From the NCBI RefSeq assembly GCF_001420995.1, contig NZ_CP012184.1, positions 1,348,501-1,412,500 on the forward strand: DNA of 64,000 nucleotides, read 5' to 3'. Below the pieces are notes generated by a model, which was not told the origin of the DNA, ran no database searches, and saw only the letters and a list, made by a program, of their open reading frames with translations. Shown one piece after another: positions 12,553 through 20,601 of this stretch (its first letter is position 1; each line of letters starts with the position of its first letter). The position numbers and the translations under genes were made by a program. The stretch comes from Pseudonocardia sp. EC080619-01 (GTDB lineage Bacteria > Actinomycetota > Actinomycetes > Mycobacteriales > Pseudonocardiaceae).

Positions 12553-14055
12553 TCAGCCCCGGCGGAGCAGGCGGCCCACGGCGCGGAGCCGGGACCCGCG
12601 CGGCGGGCGCGACGGCAGCCGGCCGGCGACGGCGTCGTCGAGCAGGGACCCGACGGTCTCGGCCGCGCAGGTCCGGTTGGTGCCGATGCCGCCCGAGGGG
12701 CCGCGCTTGATCCAGCCGACGACGTAGTGGCCGGGACGGTCGGCGACCCGGCCGGCGTCGTTCGGCACGACGCCGCGGTCGTCGTCGAAGGGCAGTCCCG
12801 GCACCGGGCGACCGCGGTGCCCGGCGGCGCGGACGACCAGCCCGGCCGGGATCTCGGTGCCGTCGCACGTGTGCACGCCCCGGGCGCGGACGTCACCCGC
12901 GATCCGGTCCGGCGCGGAGTGGAAGCGGAACACGACCCGCGGCGCGGGGGCGGGCAGCGACCAGTCGATCTTCTCCCGCCGCGCGCCCTGCAGCAGCCGG
13001 TGCGCCTCGGAGGCGGCGGGGCCGTCCATCGACTCGGTGACGCGCGCGTCGTGCTCGTCGACGACGACGTCCACACCGGACCGTCCGAGCAGCTCGCGCA
13101 GCTCCGGCGCGGTCGCGGCGACAGTCTCCGGCCCGCGCCGGCCCAGCACGACGACCTCGCGGACCGCCCCGGCCCGCAGCGCGGCCAGCGCGGCGGCGTC
13201 GATCGGGGTGTCGTCCAGGTCCTCCGGCGGGGCGGTGAGGATCCGGGCCACGTCGATGGAGACGTTGCCGGTCCCGATCACCACGACCCGCTCACAGGTG
13301 GTGTCGACGGCGTCGCGGGGCACGTCGGGGTGGCCGTTGTACCAGCCGACGACGGTGTCCGCGGCGATGCTGCCGGGCAGTCCCTCGCCCTCGATCCCGA
13401 GGTCCTTCGCCACGGGTGCGCCGACCGCCCAGACCACGGCGTCGTGCTGCGCGGCGAGCTCGTCGGCCGTCATGTCCCGGCCGATCTCGGTGCCGAGCCG
13501 CATCCGCACGCGCGGATGGGTGTGGAACCGGGCGAACGACTCCCCGATCCGCTTGGTCGACGGGTGGTCGGGGGCGACGCCGTAGCGGACGAGACCGCCG
13601 GGGGTGTCCAGCCGGTCGACCAGCGTCACCCGGGACGCGGTGTGCAGCAGGAGGTCCTGCGCGGCGTACATGCCGGCGGGCCCCGTCCCGACGACGGCGA
13701 CGTCCAGCGGCGCCATGTCCGCCGGCAGCGACCGGGTGAACTGCAGCGGGTACCAGTCGTGGAACAGCGGGGAGTCGCCCTCGAGCTTCCCCGCGACCGG
13801 CTTGCCGTCGTAGTACGCCGCGTTGACGTCGGCGTACCCGGCGAGCGACGCGCTGAGCCTCTCGACCGGGAACACCGCGTCGACCGGGCACGCGTCCGCG
13901 CACGCCCCGCAGTCGATGCACGCCCGCGGGTCGATGTAGAGCATGTCGGTCGTCGTGTAGTCCGGCTCGTCCGGCGTCGGGTGGATGCAGTTGACCGGGC
14001 ACGCCGCGACGCAGGACGCGTCGGTGCAGCAGGTCTGGGTGATCGCGAAGGCCAC
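12553..14055 (-). CDS. fprB: Ferredoxin-NADP reductase with N-terminal 7Fe ferredoxin (FprB type)
   Basis: The 500-residue fusion has an N-terminal two-cluster ferredoxin: C9, C15, C19, C23 and C46, C49, C52, C56 in CxxCxxCxxxCP-like order, the first set being the [3Fe-4S]-type pattern of 7Fe ferredoxins. An adrenodoxin-reductase-like domain follows, with the FAD motif VVGTGPAGMYAA near 119-132, RYGVAPDHPSTK, and an NADP site VIGTGNVSIDVAR. It passes electrons from NADPH to monooxygenases or diiron enzymes. It lies 16 bp after the diiron oxygenase gene on the same strand, so it is probably its dedicated electron donor. Length and order match mycobacterial FprB. Confidence 0.85.
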   Translation of the reverse strand: MAFAITQTCCTDASCVAACPVNCIHPTPDEPDYTTTDMLYIDPRACIDCGACADACPVDAVFPVERLSASLAGYADVNAAYYDGKPVAGKLEGDSPLFHDWYPLQFTRSLPADMAPLDVAVVGTGPAGMYAAQDLLLHTASRVTLVDRLDTPGGLVRYGVAPDHPSTKRIGESFARFHTHPRVRMRLGTEIGRDMTADELAAQHDAVVWAVGAPVAKDLGIEGEGLPGSIAADTVVGWYNGHPDVPRDAVDTTCERVVVIGTGNVSIDVARILTAPPEDLDDTPIDAAALAALRAGAVREVVVLGRRGPETVAATAPELRELLGRSGVDVVVDEHDARVTESMDGPAASEAHRLLQGARREKIDWSLPAPAPRVVFRFHSAPDRIAGDVRARGVHTCDGTEIPAGLVVRAAGHRGRPVPGLPFDDDRGVVPNDAGRVADRPGHYVVGWIKRGPSGGIGTNRTCAAETVGSLLDDAVAGRLPSRPPRGSRLRAVGRLLRRG

Positions 14056-14071
14056 GGCTGGTGTCCCCGGC

Positions 14072-14986
14072 TCAGACGAGGTTGGCGCGGCGGTAGAACC
14101 AGAGCGCCGGCTTCGTGAGCAGCCCGCACGAGGACAGGAACTCCATCAGCCCGGCGCACGACGAGCGCAGCTGCGACTTGTGGTGCTCGTTGGCCTTCGC
14201 CTCGCGCAGCGCTCGCTTCGTGTCGAGCCCCGCGTTCGCGTAGATCTGGTCGTTCCACATGCTGGTGACGATGAAGTAGGCGGCGGCCGCGACGGTGAGC
14301 GCCTGGTACCGGCGGCGCAGCGGGCCCGCGCCCTTGAGCCGCTCGCGGGTCTCCTCGCGGGCGAACTTCATGTGCCGCGACTCCTCGACCACGTGGATGT
14401 TGTTGATCGTCCGGACGAACGGGACGACGCGCTCGTCGCGCATCCAGTCCCGCTGCATCACGTCGAGGACCTCCTCGGCGACCAGGATCGACGCGTACGC
14501 CGCCTCGCCGGTGTAGGTCATCGCGCACAGCCGGCCGAGGTTCACCACGCTGCGCTTCGGGATGTAGGCCGGGGCGCCGAGCTTCTCCGAGCCGCGCGCG
14601 AACATGATCGAGTGCCGGCACTCGTCGGCGATCTCGGTCAGGGCCCACTGGAACGACGGGTCGGTCGGGTCCTTCGCGTAGAAGTCCCGCAGCACGAGCT
14701 GCTGGAGGATCATCTCGAACCAGATGCCGGTGGAGGCGACCGACGCCGACTCCTGCCGGGTCAGCTCCCTGCGCTGGTCCTCGGTCATCTCGTCCCAGTA
14801 CGCGGTGCCGTAGAGGCTGCTCCACTCCGGGCTCATGCCGTGGTAGCTGCGGTCCAGCGGGGTCTCCCAGTCGACCTGCGTCGCGGGGTCGAACGACAGT
14901 TCCTCGGACGAGCGCAGCAACCGGGCAGCGGTGTCCTTCCGCTCCTCGGTGGTGTCGATACCGGGCTCGGGAACGGTGGCAGTCAT
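14072..14986 (-). CDS. AurF-like diiron oxygenase
   Basis: The 304-residue, largely helical protein carries carboxylate/histidine motifs of the AurF (p-aminobenzoate N-oxygenase) family: WFEMILQQ, EIADECRHS, EEVLD and VVEESRHMKFA. These supply the glutamate and histidine ligands of a diiron site. Known members oxidise amines or hydroxylate metabolites. The ATG at 14986 is supported by GAGGGAG six bases upstream; the frame extends 19 codons further without support. It heads a two-gene unit with fprB. An operator-like pair of 15-bp elements lies 35-64 bases upstream of the start and resembles that next to the TetR gene at 54.4 kb. The substrate is unknown. Confidence 0.75.
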   Translation of the reverse strand: MTATVPEPGIDTTEERKDTAARLLRSSEELSFDPATQVDWETPLDRSYHGMSPEWSSLYGTAYWDEMTEDQRRELTRQESASVASTGIWFEMILQQLVLRDFYAKDPTDPSFQWALTEIADECRHSIMFARGSEKLGAPAYIPKRSVVNLGRLCAMTYTGEAAYASILVAEEVLDVMQRDWMRDERVVPFVRTINNIHVVEESRHMKFAREETRERLKGAGPLRRRYQALTVAAAAYFIVTSMWNDQIYANAGLDTKRALREAKANEHHKSQLRSSCAGLMEFLSSCGLLTKPALWFYRRANLV

Positions 14987-15020
14987 GTCGACTCCCTCGT
15001 AGACGACGACGTCATGTGCT

Positions 15021-15050
15021 GTAACCACCGGTAACGTTACCACCGGTTAC
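15021..15050. promoter_or_regulatory. Tandem 15-bp operator-like elements upstream of the diiron oxygenase
   Basis: GTAACCACCGGTAAC and GTTACCACCGGTTAC abut at 15035/15036, and the junction makes a perfect palindrome GGTAACGTTACC (15030-15041). The elements resemble GTTACCGGCGGTAAC and its neighbour at 54388-54416 beside a TetR gene. A TetR-family repressor binding here is inference. Confidence 0.6.
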
Positions 15051-15125
15051 ACGTGACGCAAGTCCCGGCGTGCCGCCACCGCGACGGCGCACCGGACGGG
15101 TGATCGCCGGACCCATCGCAGGGGA

Positions 15126-15138
15126 TATCGTTGCGATA
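15126..15138. promoter_or_regulatory. Inverted repeat TATCG-TTG-CGATA upstream of the repeat-protein operon
   Basis: A 5-bp inverted repeat with a 3-bp spacer lies 25 bases ahead of the GTG start at 15163. It is AT-rich against its surroundings and could be an operator or part of the promoter. No matching regulator can be named. Confidence 0.35.
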
Positions 15139-15162
15139 GGCAATGAACGGAGGAGAGCCGAC

Positions 15163-15963
15163 GTGACTACCGGGCCCTCGATCACCGGGACCGTCCGGCG
15201 CCGCGGCGGGAACCCCGTCCCCGCCGCGACCGTGACCGTCACCGACCTGGACGGCCGCCAGCGCGGCCGGGCCACCACCGGCGAGGACGGCAGCTGGTCC
15301 GTCCCGCTCGGCACCGGCGGGACCTACCTCGTCGTCGTCCGCGCCGAGGGGTCCGGGCCGGACGCCGGCCTCGTCGCGGTCCGCGACTCCCCCGCCCGCC
15401 ACGACGTCGTGACCACCGGCGGCGGGACCGTCCACGGTGTCCTCACCGACGGCGCCGGGGTGCCCGTCCCCGCGGCGGCGGTCACGCTCATCGACCAGTC
15501 GGGCGAGGTCGTCGGGCACGGCCCCACCGGCCCGGACGGGCGGTTCCGGCTCGAGACCCCGGGCACCGGCCCGCACACCCTCACCGTGACCGCGCCCGGC
15601 CACCAGCCGGTGGCGCGCACCGTGACCGCCGGTCCCCCGGGGCCGCCGGTCGAGATCCGGCTGCCCGCCCGCGCCGGGCTCGCCGGCACCGCCCGCACCT
15701 CCGACGGCCGCCCGGTCGCGGGCGCCCGGATGGCACTCACCGATTTCGACGGCCGCACCGTCGCGACCACGACGACCGGCCCGGACGGGCGCTACGAGCT
15801 GCGGGACCTCCCGCCCGGCCGGCACTCGCTCACCGCGAGCGGGCACCCACCGGTCGTCGCAGCGGTCCAGATCGACCGGGGTGCGACGACCCCGGTGCAG
15901 GTCCACTTCCCCGACCCGCGCGGCGCGGCTGCCGGGACACGGACGGAGAACGCCGATGAGTGA
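15163..15963 (+). CDS. Protein of three carboxypeptidase-regulatory-like repeats
   Basis: The 266-residue protein consists almost entirely of three beta-sandwich repeats at about residues 7-63, 88-148 and 171-229. Each repeat reads G.V......PV..A.VT..D..G......TG.DG......L..G.H.LTV.A.GH.P. Such transthyretin-like modules usually decorate secreted proteins, yet no signal peptide is visible. The GTG at 15163 is supported by GGAGG nine bases upstream. The gene overlaps the next by eight bases, and that gene begins with a fourth copy of the same repeat. The pair seems to be one functional unit. Its role is unknown. Confidence 0.7.
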   Translation: MTTGPSITGTVRRRGGNPVPAATVTVTDLDGRQRGRATTGEDGSWSVPLGTGGTYLVVVRAEGSGPDAGLVAVRDSPARHDVVTTGGGTVHGVLTDGAGVPVPAAAVTLIDQSGEVVGHGPTGPDGRFRLETPGTGPHTLTVTAPGHQPVARTVTAGPPGPPVEIRLPARAGLAGTARTSDGRPVAGARMALTDFDGRTVATTTTGPDGRYELRDLPPGRHSLTASGHPPVVAAVQIDRGATTPVQVHFPDPRGAAAGTRTENADE

Positions 15964-16759
15964 GCTGTACGGCCGGCTGAGCAGCCCCGACGGGTGGCCC
16001 GTCGCCGGCGGGACCGTCACCGTCATGGACGCCGGCGGTGTCCAGCAGGGACGGGCGGCGAGCCGCGCGGACGGCGGCTTCTCGATCGACGGCCTGGTGG
16101 CGGGGCCGCACACGGTGGTCGTCGCGGCACCGGGGCACGAGCCGTCGGCGCGGGCGGTGGTGGTGAACGGCGCGGGCGTCGACCTGGGCCGGTTCGAGCT
16201 GACCCGGGCGGGCGGCGCCGTGCTCCCCGCCCCGGGGACCTGGCGGATCGACGCGCAGCACTCGAGCATCCGCGCGACCGCGCTGCACCTGGGCATGAGC
16301 CGGATCCACGGCCGGCTGCGCCGGTTCTCCGGGCAGGTCGTCGTCGCCGACCCGTTCGAGACGAGCCGGGTGGAGGTGGCGATCGACGCGTCCTCGGTGG
16401 ACTCGGACGAGCCGGACCGCGACGCGCACCTGCGCAACGCCGACTTCCTCGACGTCGAGCGGCACCCGTCGATCGGCTACGCCGGTACCGGGCTCACGAG
16501 GCACGACCCGACGCACTGGACGGTGCACGGCACGCTGTCGCTCAAGGGCGTCTCGGCGCCGGTGGACCTCGCCGTCGTCTACGGGGGCAGCGGGCCGGAC
16601 CCGTGGGGCGGGACGCGCGCGGCGTTCACGGCCACCACGGAGATCTCCCGGGACGAGTTCGCGATCGACTGGAACCAGTCGGTGCTGGCCGGGGTGCTGG
16701 CGGTCGGCCGGACGCTGCGGATCGACATCGACGTCCAGGCGGTCCTGGACGGGGGCTGA
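15956..16759 (+). CDS. YceI-family protein with N-terminal carboxypeptidase-regulatory-like domain
   Basis: The 267-residue protein has one regulatory-like repeat (about 4-60), then a YceI lipocalin-like barrel from about 94 to the end (GTWRIDAQHSSIRATALHLGMSRIHGRL, VEVAIDASSVDSDEPDRDAHLRNADFLDVERHP, LSLKGVSAPVDL). YceI proteins bind isoprenoid or amphiphilic lipids. The usual periplasmic signal is missing. Start overlaps the upstream stop by eight bases, so translation is coupled. The same repeat in both genes suggests the repeats form a shared scaffold or were duplicated from one ancestor. Confidence 0.8.
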   Translation: MSELYGRLSSPDGWPVAGGTVTVMDAGGVQQGRAASRADGGFSIDGLVAGPHTVVVAAPGHEPSARAVVVNGAGVDLGRFELTRAGGAVLPAPGTWRIDAQHSSIRATALHLGMSRIHGRLRRFSGQVVVADPFETSRVEVAIDASSVDSDEPDRDAHLRNADFLDVERHPSIGYAGTGLTRHDPTHWTVHGTLSLKGVSAPVDLAVVYGGSGPDPWGGTRAAFTATTEISRDEFAIDWNQSVLAGVLAVGRTLRIDIDVQAVLDGG

Positions 16760-16781
16760 GTCCCGGGGCGGTACAGCAGGG

Positions 16782-16832
16782 ACGGTCACCCGCCCGGCGC
16801 CGAGGCCGGCGCGGCTCCGGGCGGGTGACCGT
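16782..16832. terminator. Bidirectional terminator hairpin between convergent operons
   Basis: A perfect 16-bp stem ACGGTCACCCGCCCGG / CCGGGCGGGTGACCGT with a 19-base loop sits 22 bases after the YceI gene and 70 bases after the end of the minus-strand sulfur-type operon. Confidence 0.75.
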
Positions 16833-16901
16833 GTGTCCGGCTCGCGGCCCCCGGCGAGCCGATGCCCGGCGCGCGCCGTGGCGGCGCGCACCGGAGCAGG
16901 A

Positions 16902-17198
16902 TCAGGACAGGCCGTCGAGGGCGCCGAAGACCGGCGCGGTCAGGTCGACGGGCTTCAGCAGGTCCTCGGGAACCGGGGCCCCCGGCAGGCCGTCCAGCAG
17001 GAACACCGGAGTGCCCGAGGACTCGCCGGCCTCCTCCGGACCGGACTCCGGACCGGAGCCGGCCGACGGGGACGACGACGCGCCGTCGTAGCCACCCGCC
17101 CCGGGGGTGTCGGCGTGCGCGAGCCCACCGGTGAGCGCGGCCAGCGCCCCGGCCCCGGCGACGGCGGCCGCCGCGCGGCCGGCAGTGCGTACGTTCAT
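16902..17198 (-). CDS. Small secreted protein, last gene of the sulfur-type operon
   Basis: The 98-residue product has a clear signal peptide (about 1-29: NVRTAGR, hydrophobic Ala/Gly core, cleavage near AHA-DT). A low-complexity Ser/Pro/Glu stretch follows, then a short C-terminal segment FLLDGLPGAPVPEDLLKPVD. No known domain is seen. AAGAGG precedes the ATG. It lies 38 bp after the YeeE/YedE gene and echoes in size and style the small secreted protein at the head of the operon. It could be a surface or periplasm-like accessory factor. Confidence 0.65.
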   Translation of the reverse strand: MNVRTAGRAAAAVAGAGALAALTGGLAHADTPGAGGYDGASSSPSAGSGPESGPEEAGESSGTPVFLLDGLPGAPVPEDLLKPVDLTAPVFGALDGLS

Positions 17199-17236
17199 GA
17201 TCGAACCTCTTTCTTCTCGGGGAGCGACCGGGCGGC

Positions 17237-18526
17237 TCAGCAGAGCGAGTCGGCCGGCTTGGGGTTGGTCAGGCCGAAGAGCGGCCGCAGCCGCAGCCCG
17301 ACCCAGGTACCGCCGAGTGCGACGACGGCCCAGATCCATCCGTGCAGGCTGAACGAGGCGATGCCGGAGAAGTAGGCACCGATGTTGCAGCCACCGGCCA
17401 GCCGCGCGCCGTAGCCCATCGCGATGCCGCCGAGGACGGCGCCCAGCGCGAGCTTCCACGGGATCCGCTTGTGCAGCACGAACGCGCCGCCCACCGCGGA
17501 GGCCACCAGCGCGCCGATCATGATGCCGACGTCGAGGTTGGAGATCCGGTCGGCGAGCACCGGTCCGGCCAGCGACCTCGCGTTCGCCGGGACCTGCCAG
17601 TAGGCCAGGCTCGCCATGTCGAACCCGAGGAGCTGCAGGAACTTCGATCCCCACAGCGCGAACGCCGAGGTGACGCCCCACGGCGCGGCGGAGACGAACA
17701 GGACCGCAGCGTTGAGCACGGCCAGCACGATCGCGCCCGCCCACATCGGCCAGGAGCCGCGCAGCACCCGGGCGATCCCGCGGGCCGACGGCGGCCGCTC
17801 GACCGGCGGCGGGGTGCGGCGCCGGGCCACCACCCAGGTGACGACCGTGATCGCGGCCAGGACGACCAGGGTCAGCGCGAGCGCGCCCGGGTACCCGAGC
17901 GACTGCGCCAGGTCGACGGTCGGGCCCTGGGGCACCGTCTGCGTCCAGAAGCTGTGCGTGAACACCGCGAACATCGAGCCGACGATGAAGCCGAACAGCG
18001 TCAGCACGATCGCGCTCTGCCCGCTGCCGACCGCGAACAGCGTGCCGGACGCGCACGAGCCGCCGACCTGCATGCCGACACCGAACAGGAACGAGCCCAC
18101 GACCAGCCCGATCCCGACCGGTGCGCTGAGCCCGCGGGGCTCGCCGGCCAGCGCGAAGCCGGACGAGAGGATCACCGCGAACAGCACCGCCGCGGTGCCG
18201 AGCATCAGCATGTGCGCCCGGATCGCGGCACCCTGGCCGACCGCGACGAGCTGCCGCCAGCCGGAGGTGAACCCGAACCGGGAGTGGAACAGGGTGAAGC
18301 CGAGTGCGAGACCCAGCGCGGCGGTACCGACCATCGTGGCCGGCGCGACCGTGCTCACCCCGATCAGGAACAGCACCGCGAGCACCAGGCCGACGGTGAC
18401 GACCTTCCACTGTGGCGGCTTCGCCGCGCGGTCCTGCGGGCCGTACGCGGCACGTTCGGTCTCCCGGACGGCGCCGAGCAGACCGTTCGGCGGCCGCCCG
18501 GCGGCCTCGTCGCTGACCACGGACAT
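17237..18526 (-). CDS. YeeE/YedE-family sulfur-compound transporter
   Basis: The 429-residue membrane protein has two Sulf_transp (DUF395) halves with about ten hydrophobic segments. The conserved cysteine motifs are GGSCASG (C158) and GGCNIGA (C380). Characterised relatives import thiosulfate (TsuA); YedE relatives are linked to selenium. The ATG at 18526 has GAGGAG nine bases upstream. A second ATG at 18562 overlaps the upstream stop (ATGA) and would add 12 residues, so either start could be used. The gene sits between a CopD-like membrane protein and a small secreted protein in the leader-peptide-controlled operon, which supports a sulfur role. Confidence 0.85.
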   Translation of the reverse strand: MSVVSDEAAGRPPNGLLGAVRETERAAYGPQDRAAKPPQWKVVTVGLVLAVLFLIGVSTVAPATMVGTAALGLALGFTLFHSRFGFTSGWRQLVAVGQGAAIRAHMLMLGTAAVLFAVILSSGFALAGEPRGLSAPVGIGLVVGSFLFGVGMQVGGSCASGTLFAVGSGQSAIVLTLFGFIVGSMFAVFTHSFWTQTVPQGPTVDLAQSLGYPGALALTLVVLAAITVVTWVVARRRTPPPVERPPSARGIARVLRGSWPMWAGAIVLAVLNAAVLFVSAAPWGVTSAFALWGSKFLQLLGFDMASLAYWQVPANARSLAGPVLADRISNLDVGIMIGALVASAVGGAFVLHKRIPWKLALGAVLGGIAMGYGARLAGGCNIGAYFSGIASFSLHGWIWAVVALGGTWVGLRLRPLFGLTNPKPADSLC

Positions 18527-18558
18527 GGGTGTCTCTCCTCGGATGGGTGGGGGCGTGC

Positions 18559-20601
18559 TCATGGGGTGGGCGCCGGGGGCGCCGTGTCCAGCGGACCACC
18601 GATCCGGACGACGGCTCCACCCGGGAACCAGGCGGCCGTGTTCGGCTGGTGATGGTCGTCGTCGCCGCTGGTCATCGGGACGCTGACCGGTGCGGCACCG
18701 TACAGCGCGGGCGGTTCGTCGAACCGCACGCCGCTCTCGGCGGCCCAGGCCCGCAGCCCGGCCACCGACGGCGACGAGCCGGGGGCGACGACGGACAGCG
18801 AGCGGACGTAGCGCTGCGGGATCTCCTCCTGCGGTCCGAAGTCGAGCGGCAGGAGGACGCCCGGGGTGTGTGCCAGCACGCCGCCGGTCAACAGCCAGGG
18901 TGCGAGGTAGATTCCGCCGAGTGCCGTGGGTCGCTCCACGGCGGCGACCGTGGTGTCGCGCAGCGTCGTCGCGCCGCCCTGCCAGCCGGACAGGACCAGC
19001 AGTGCGTCGTCCGCACCGGCACGCTCGCTCAGCCGGAGCCCGGCGGCCGTCGCCTCGGCGCGGACGGCGCCGGCCGCCGCCCGCGAGCGCGGTGACGCGT
19101 CCGCGGCGAGCGCGACGCCCGGCACCCCGCTGCCCGCGAGCGAGCGGACCGTGGCACGCAGGGCCTGCTCGTCGGCGGGATCGAGCGTCTCCGACGGGCA
19201 GGTCCCGACGGTGGGGTCGCCACCGGCGGTGATCCGTCCCAGGACGGCGGACAGGCACTCCGGCCCGTCGGCCCCGGCGCTGCCCTCCGGCGCGGTCCGC
19301 TCGTCACCGACGTCGACCGGCACCGAGCGGCTGACCGCACCGTCGGACACGGTGATCGAGCCGGTCCCCGCGGGGACGTCGACGAGCGCCCAGCCCCCGG
19401 GGGCTCCGGCACGCTGCACGAACGGCACCTCCCGGTCCCCGGCGCGGACGACGTAGCCGGCCGGGGCGGCGTCGCCGTCGTGCCCGGGCATCGCGGCCGC
19501 ACCCTCCCCACCGGTGATCTCGACGTCCTCGCCGGTGAGCTGCACCAGGTTCGGCCCGGGCCGCATCGGTGCGACCGCGAGGGTCAGCGGACCGGAGCCG
19601 AGGTCCAGCCCCCGCAGCAGCGCCTGGCCGGGCACCGCAGCGGGGGCCGGCGCGGGCAGCGCCGCCAGGAGGGTCGCGGCGCCGATCCCCGCGACCGCCG
19701 CGACGGCGGCGAGGCCGCGGCCCCGCTCGCGGACGGCGGCCGCGCGGACCCGTTCGCGGGCGGACGGCCCGGCCCGCCGGGACACGAGCGTCTCGGCGAC
19801 CACCAGTGCCACGACGGCGGCCGGGGCGAGCAGGGTGACCGCCGCGGCCCGGCCGTAGCCGGTGCCGGGGAGGTCGACGAGTGCGAACGGCCCGGACACG
19901 GCGACCCGGGCCGCGGCCAGCACCGTGGCGGCCACACCGGCGACGAGCGCGAGCACCCGCACCCGGCCCGGCCGCCCGGTCCCGTGCTCGCCGTCCACCA
20001 CGTCCGCGGCGCCGGGGGCGCCCGCGGTGCGGGTGGCGAACAGGTGCACCACCGCACCGGCGAGCAACGCGCCGGCGACGGCGTACCCGGCGTCGAGCAG
20101 GTACGGCACCGACCCCGGACTGCCGGCGGCCAGCTGCATCACCAGCAGGACCGTCACGGCGACGGCCGGGACGACCGCCAGCACCGGCCGGGACGTCCAC
20201 AGCAGGGCCGGGACGGCGACGGTCACCGCCACCAGGCCGAGCGTCCACGAGGAGGTGCCGGCACCGGACCAGGTCACCGCGGCAACCGCGGCGGAGACGG
20301 CGGCGAGCGCCGCGACTCCCGCGACGACCCGCTCCGCGCGTCCGGCCGGTCCGGAGAGGACCCGCACGAGCCCGGTCCCCGCGACGACGGCGAGTGCGGT
20401 GAGCAGTACCAGGCGCAGGACGGTCTCCGTGGGCGGAGCACCGTCGACGATCCCGGCGGCGAGCGCCGGGCCTGCCGGGGCGGCACCCGCCACCGTGGTG
20501 ATCACGGTGGCGGGGCCGGCCCCGGCCGGGCCGGCGGGCAGGAGCCCGCCGGCCGGCACGAGCGCTGCCCCGTGGGGCAGCAGGGTTGCGAACACCGACA
20601 T
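18559..20601 (-). CDS. CopD/YtkA-like multi-pass membrane protein with large C-terminal domain
   Basis: The 680-residue protein has about eight hydrophobic segments in its first 340 residues, arranged as in CopD-type copper proteins. A YtkA-like segment follows (LTLAVAPMRPGPNLVQLTG), then a roughly 250-residue C-terminal region that I do not recognise. The latter contains a His/Asp cluster (SGDDDHHQP) near the end. The start ATG overlaps the stop of the methanethiol-oxidase-like gene by one base, so the two are coupled. A copper-delivery or membrane-anchoring role for the neighbouring secreted enzyme is inferred, since bacterial methanethiol oxidase needs copper. Direct evidence in the sequence is limited to the YtkA/CopD resemblance. 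Confidence 0.6.
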   Translation of the reverse strand: MSVFATLLPHGAALVPAGGLLPAGPAGAGPATVITTVAGAAPAGPALAAGIVDGAPPTETVLRLVLLTALAVVAGTGLVRVLSGPAGRAERVVAGVAALAAVSAAVAAVTWSGAGTSSWTLGLVAVTVAVPALLWTSRPVLAVVPAVAVTVLLVMQLAAGSPGSVPYLLDAGYAVAGALLAGAVVHLFATRTAGAPGAADVVDGEHGTGRPGRVRVLALVAGVAATVLAAARVAVSGPFALVDLPGTGYGRAAAVTLLAPAAVVALVVAETLVSRRAGPSARERVRAAAVRERGRGLAAVAAVAGIGAATLLAALPAPAPAAVPGQALLRGLDLGSGPLTLAVAPMRPGPNLVQLTGEDVEITGGEGAAAMPGHDGDAAPAGYVVRAGDREVPFVQRAGAPGGWALVDVPAGTGSITVSDGAVSRSVPVDVGDERTAPEGSAGADGPECLSAVLGRITAGGDPTVGTCPSETLDPADEQALRATVRSLAGSGVPGVALAADASPRSRAAAGAVRAEATAAGLRLSERAGADDALLVLSGWQGGATTLRDTTVAAVERPTALGGIYLAPWLLTGGVLAHTPGVLLPLDFGPQEEIPQRYVRSLSVVAPGSSPSVAGLRAWAAESGVRFDEPPALYGAAPVSVPMTSGDDDHHQPNTAAWFPGGAVVRIGGPLDTAPPAPTP

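Noticed and set aside
12412..14118. Plus-strand open frame of over 500 codons
   Set aside because: It is the antisense shadow of fprB, caused by high GC at third positions; Arg/Gly/Asp-rich with no domain.
17342..18652. Plus-strand open frame of over 400 codons
   Set aside because: It is antisense to the YeeE/YedE gene, whose transmembrane pattern and cysteine motifs are clear.
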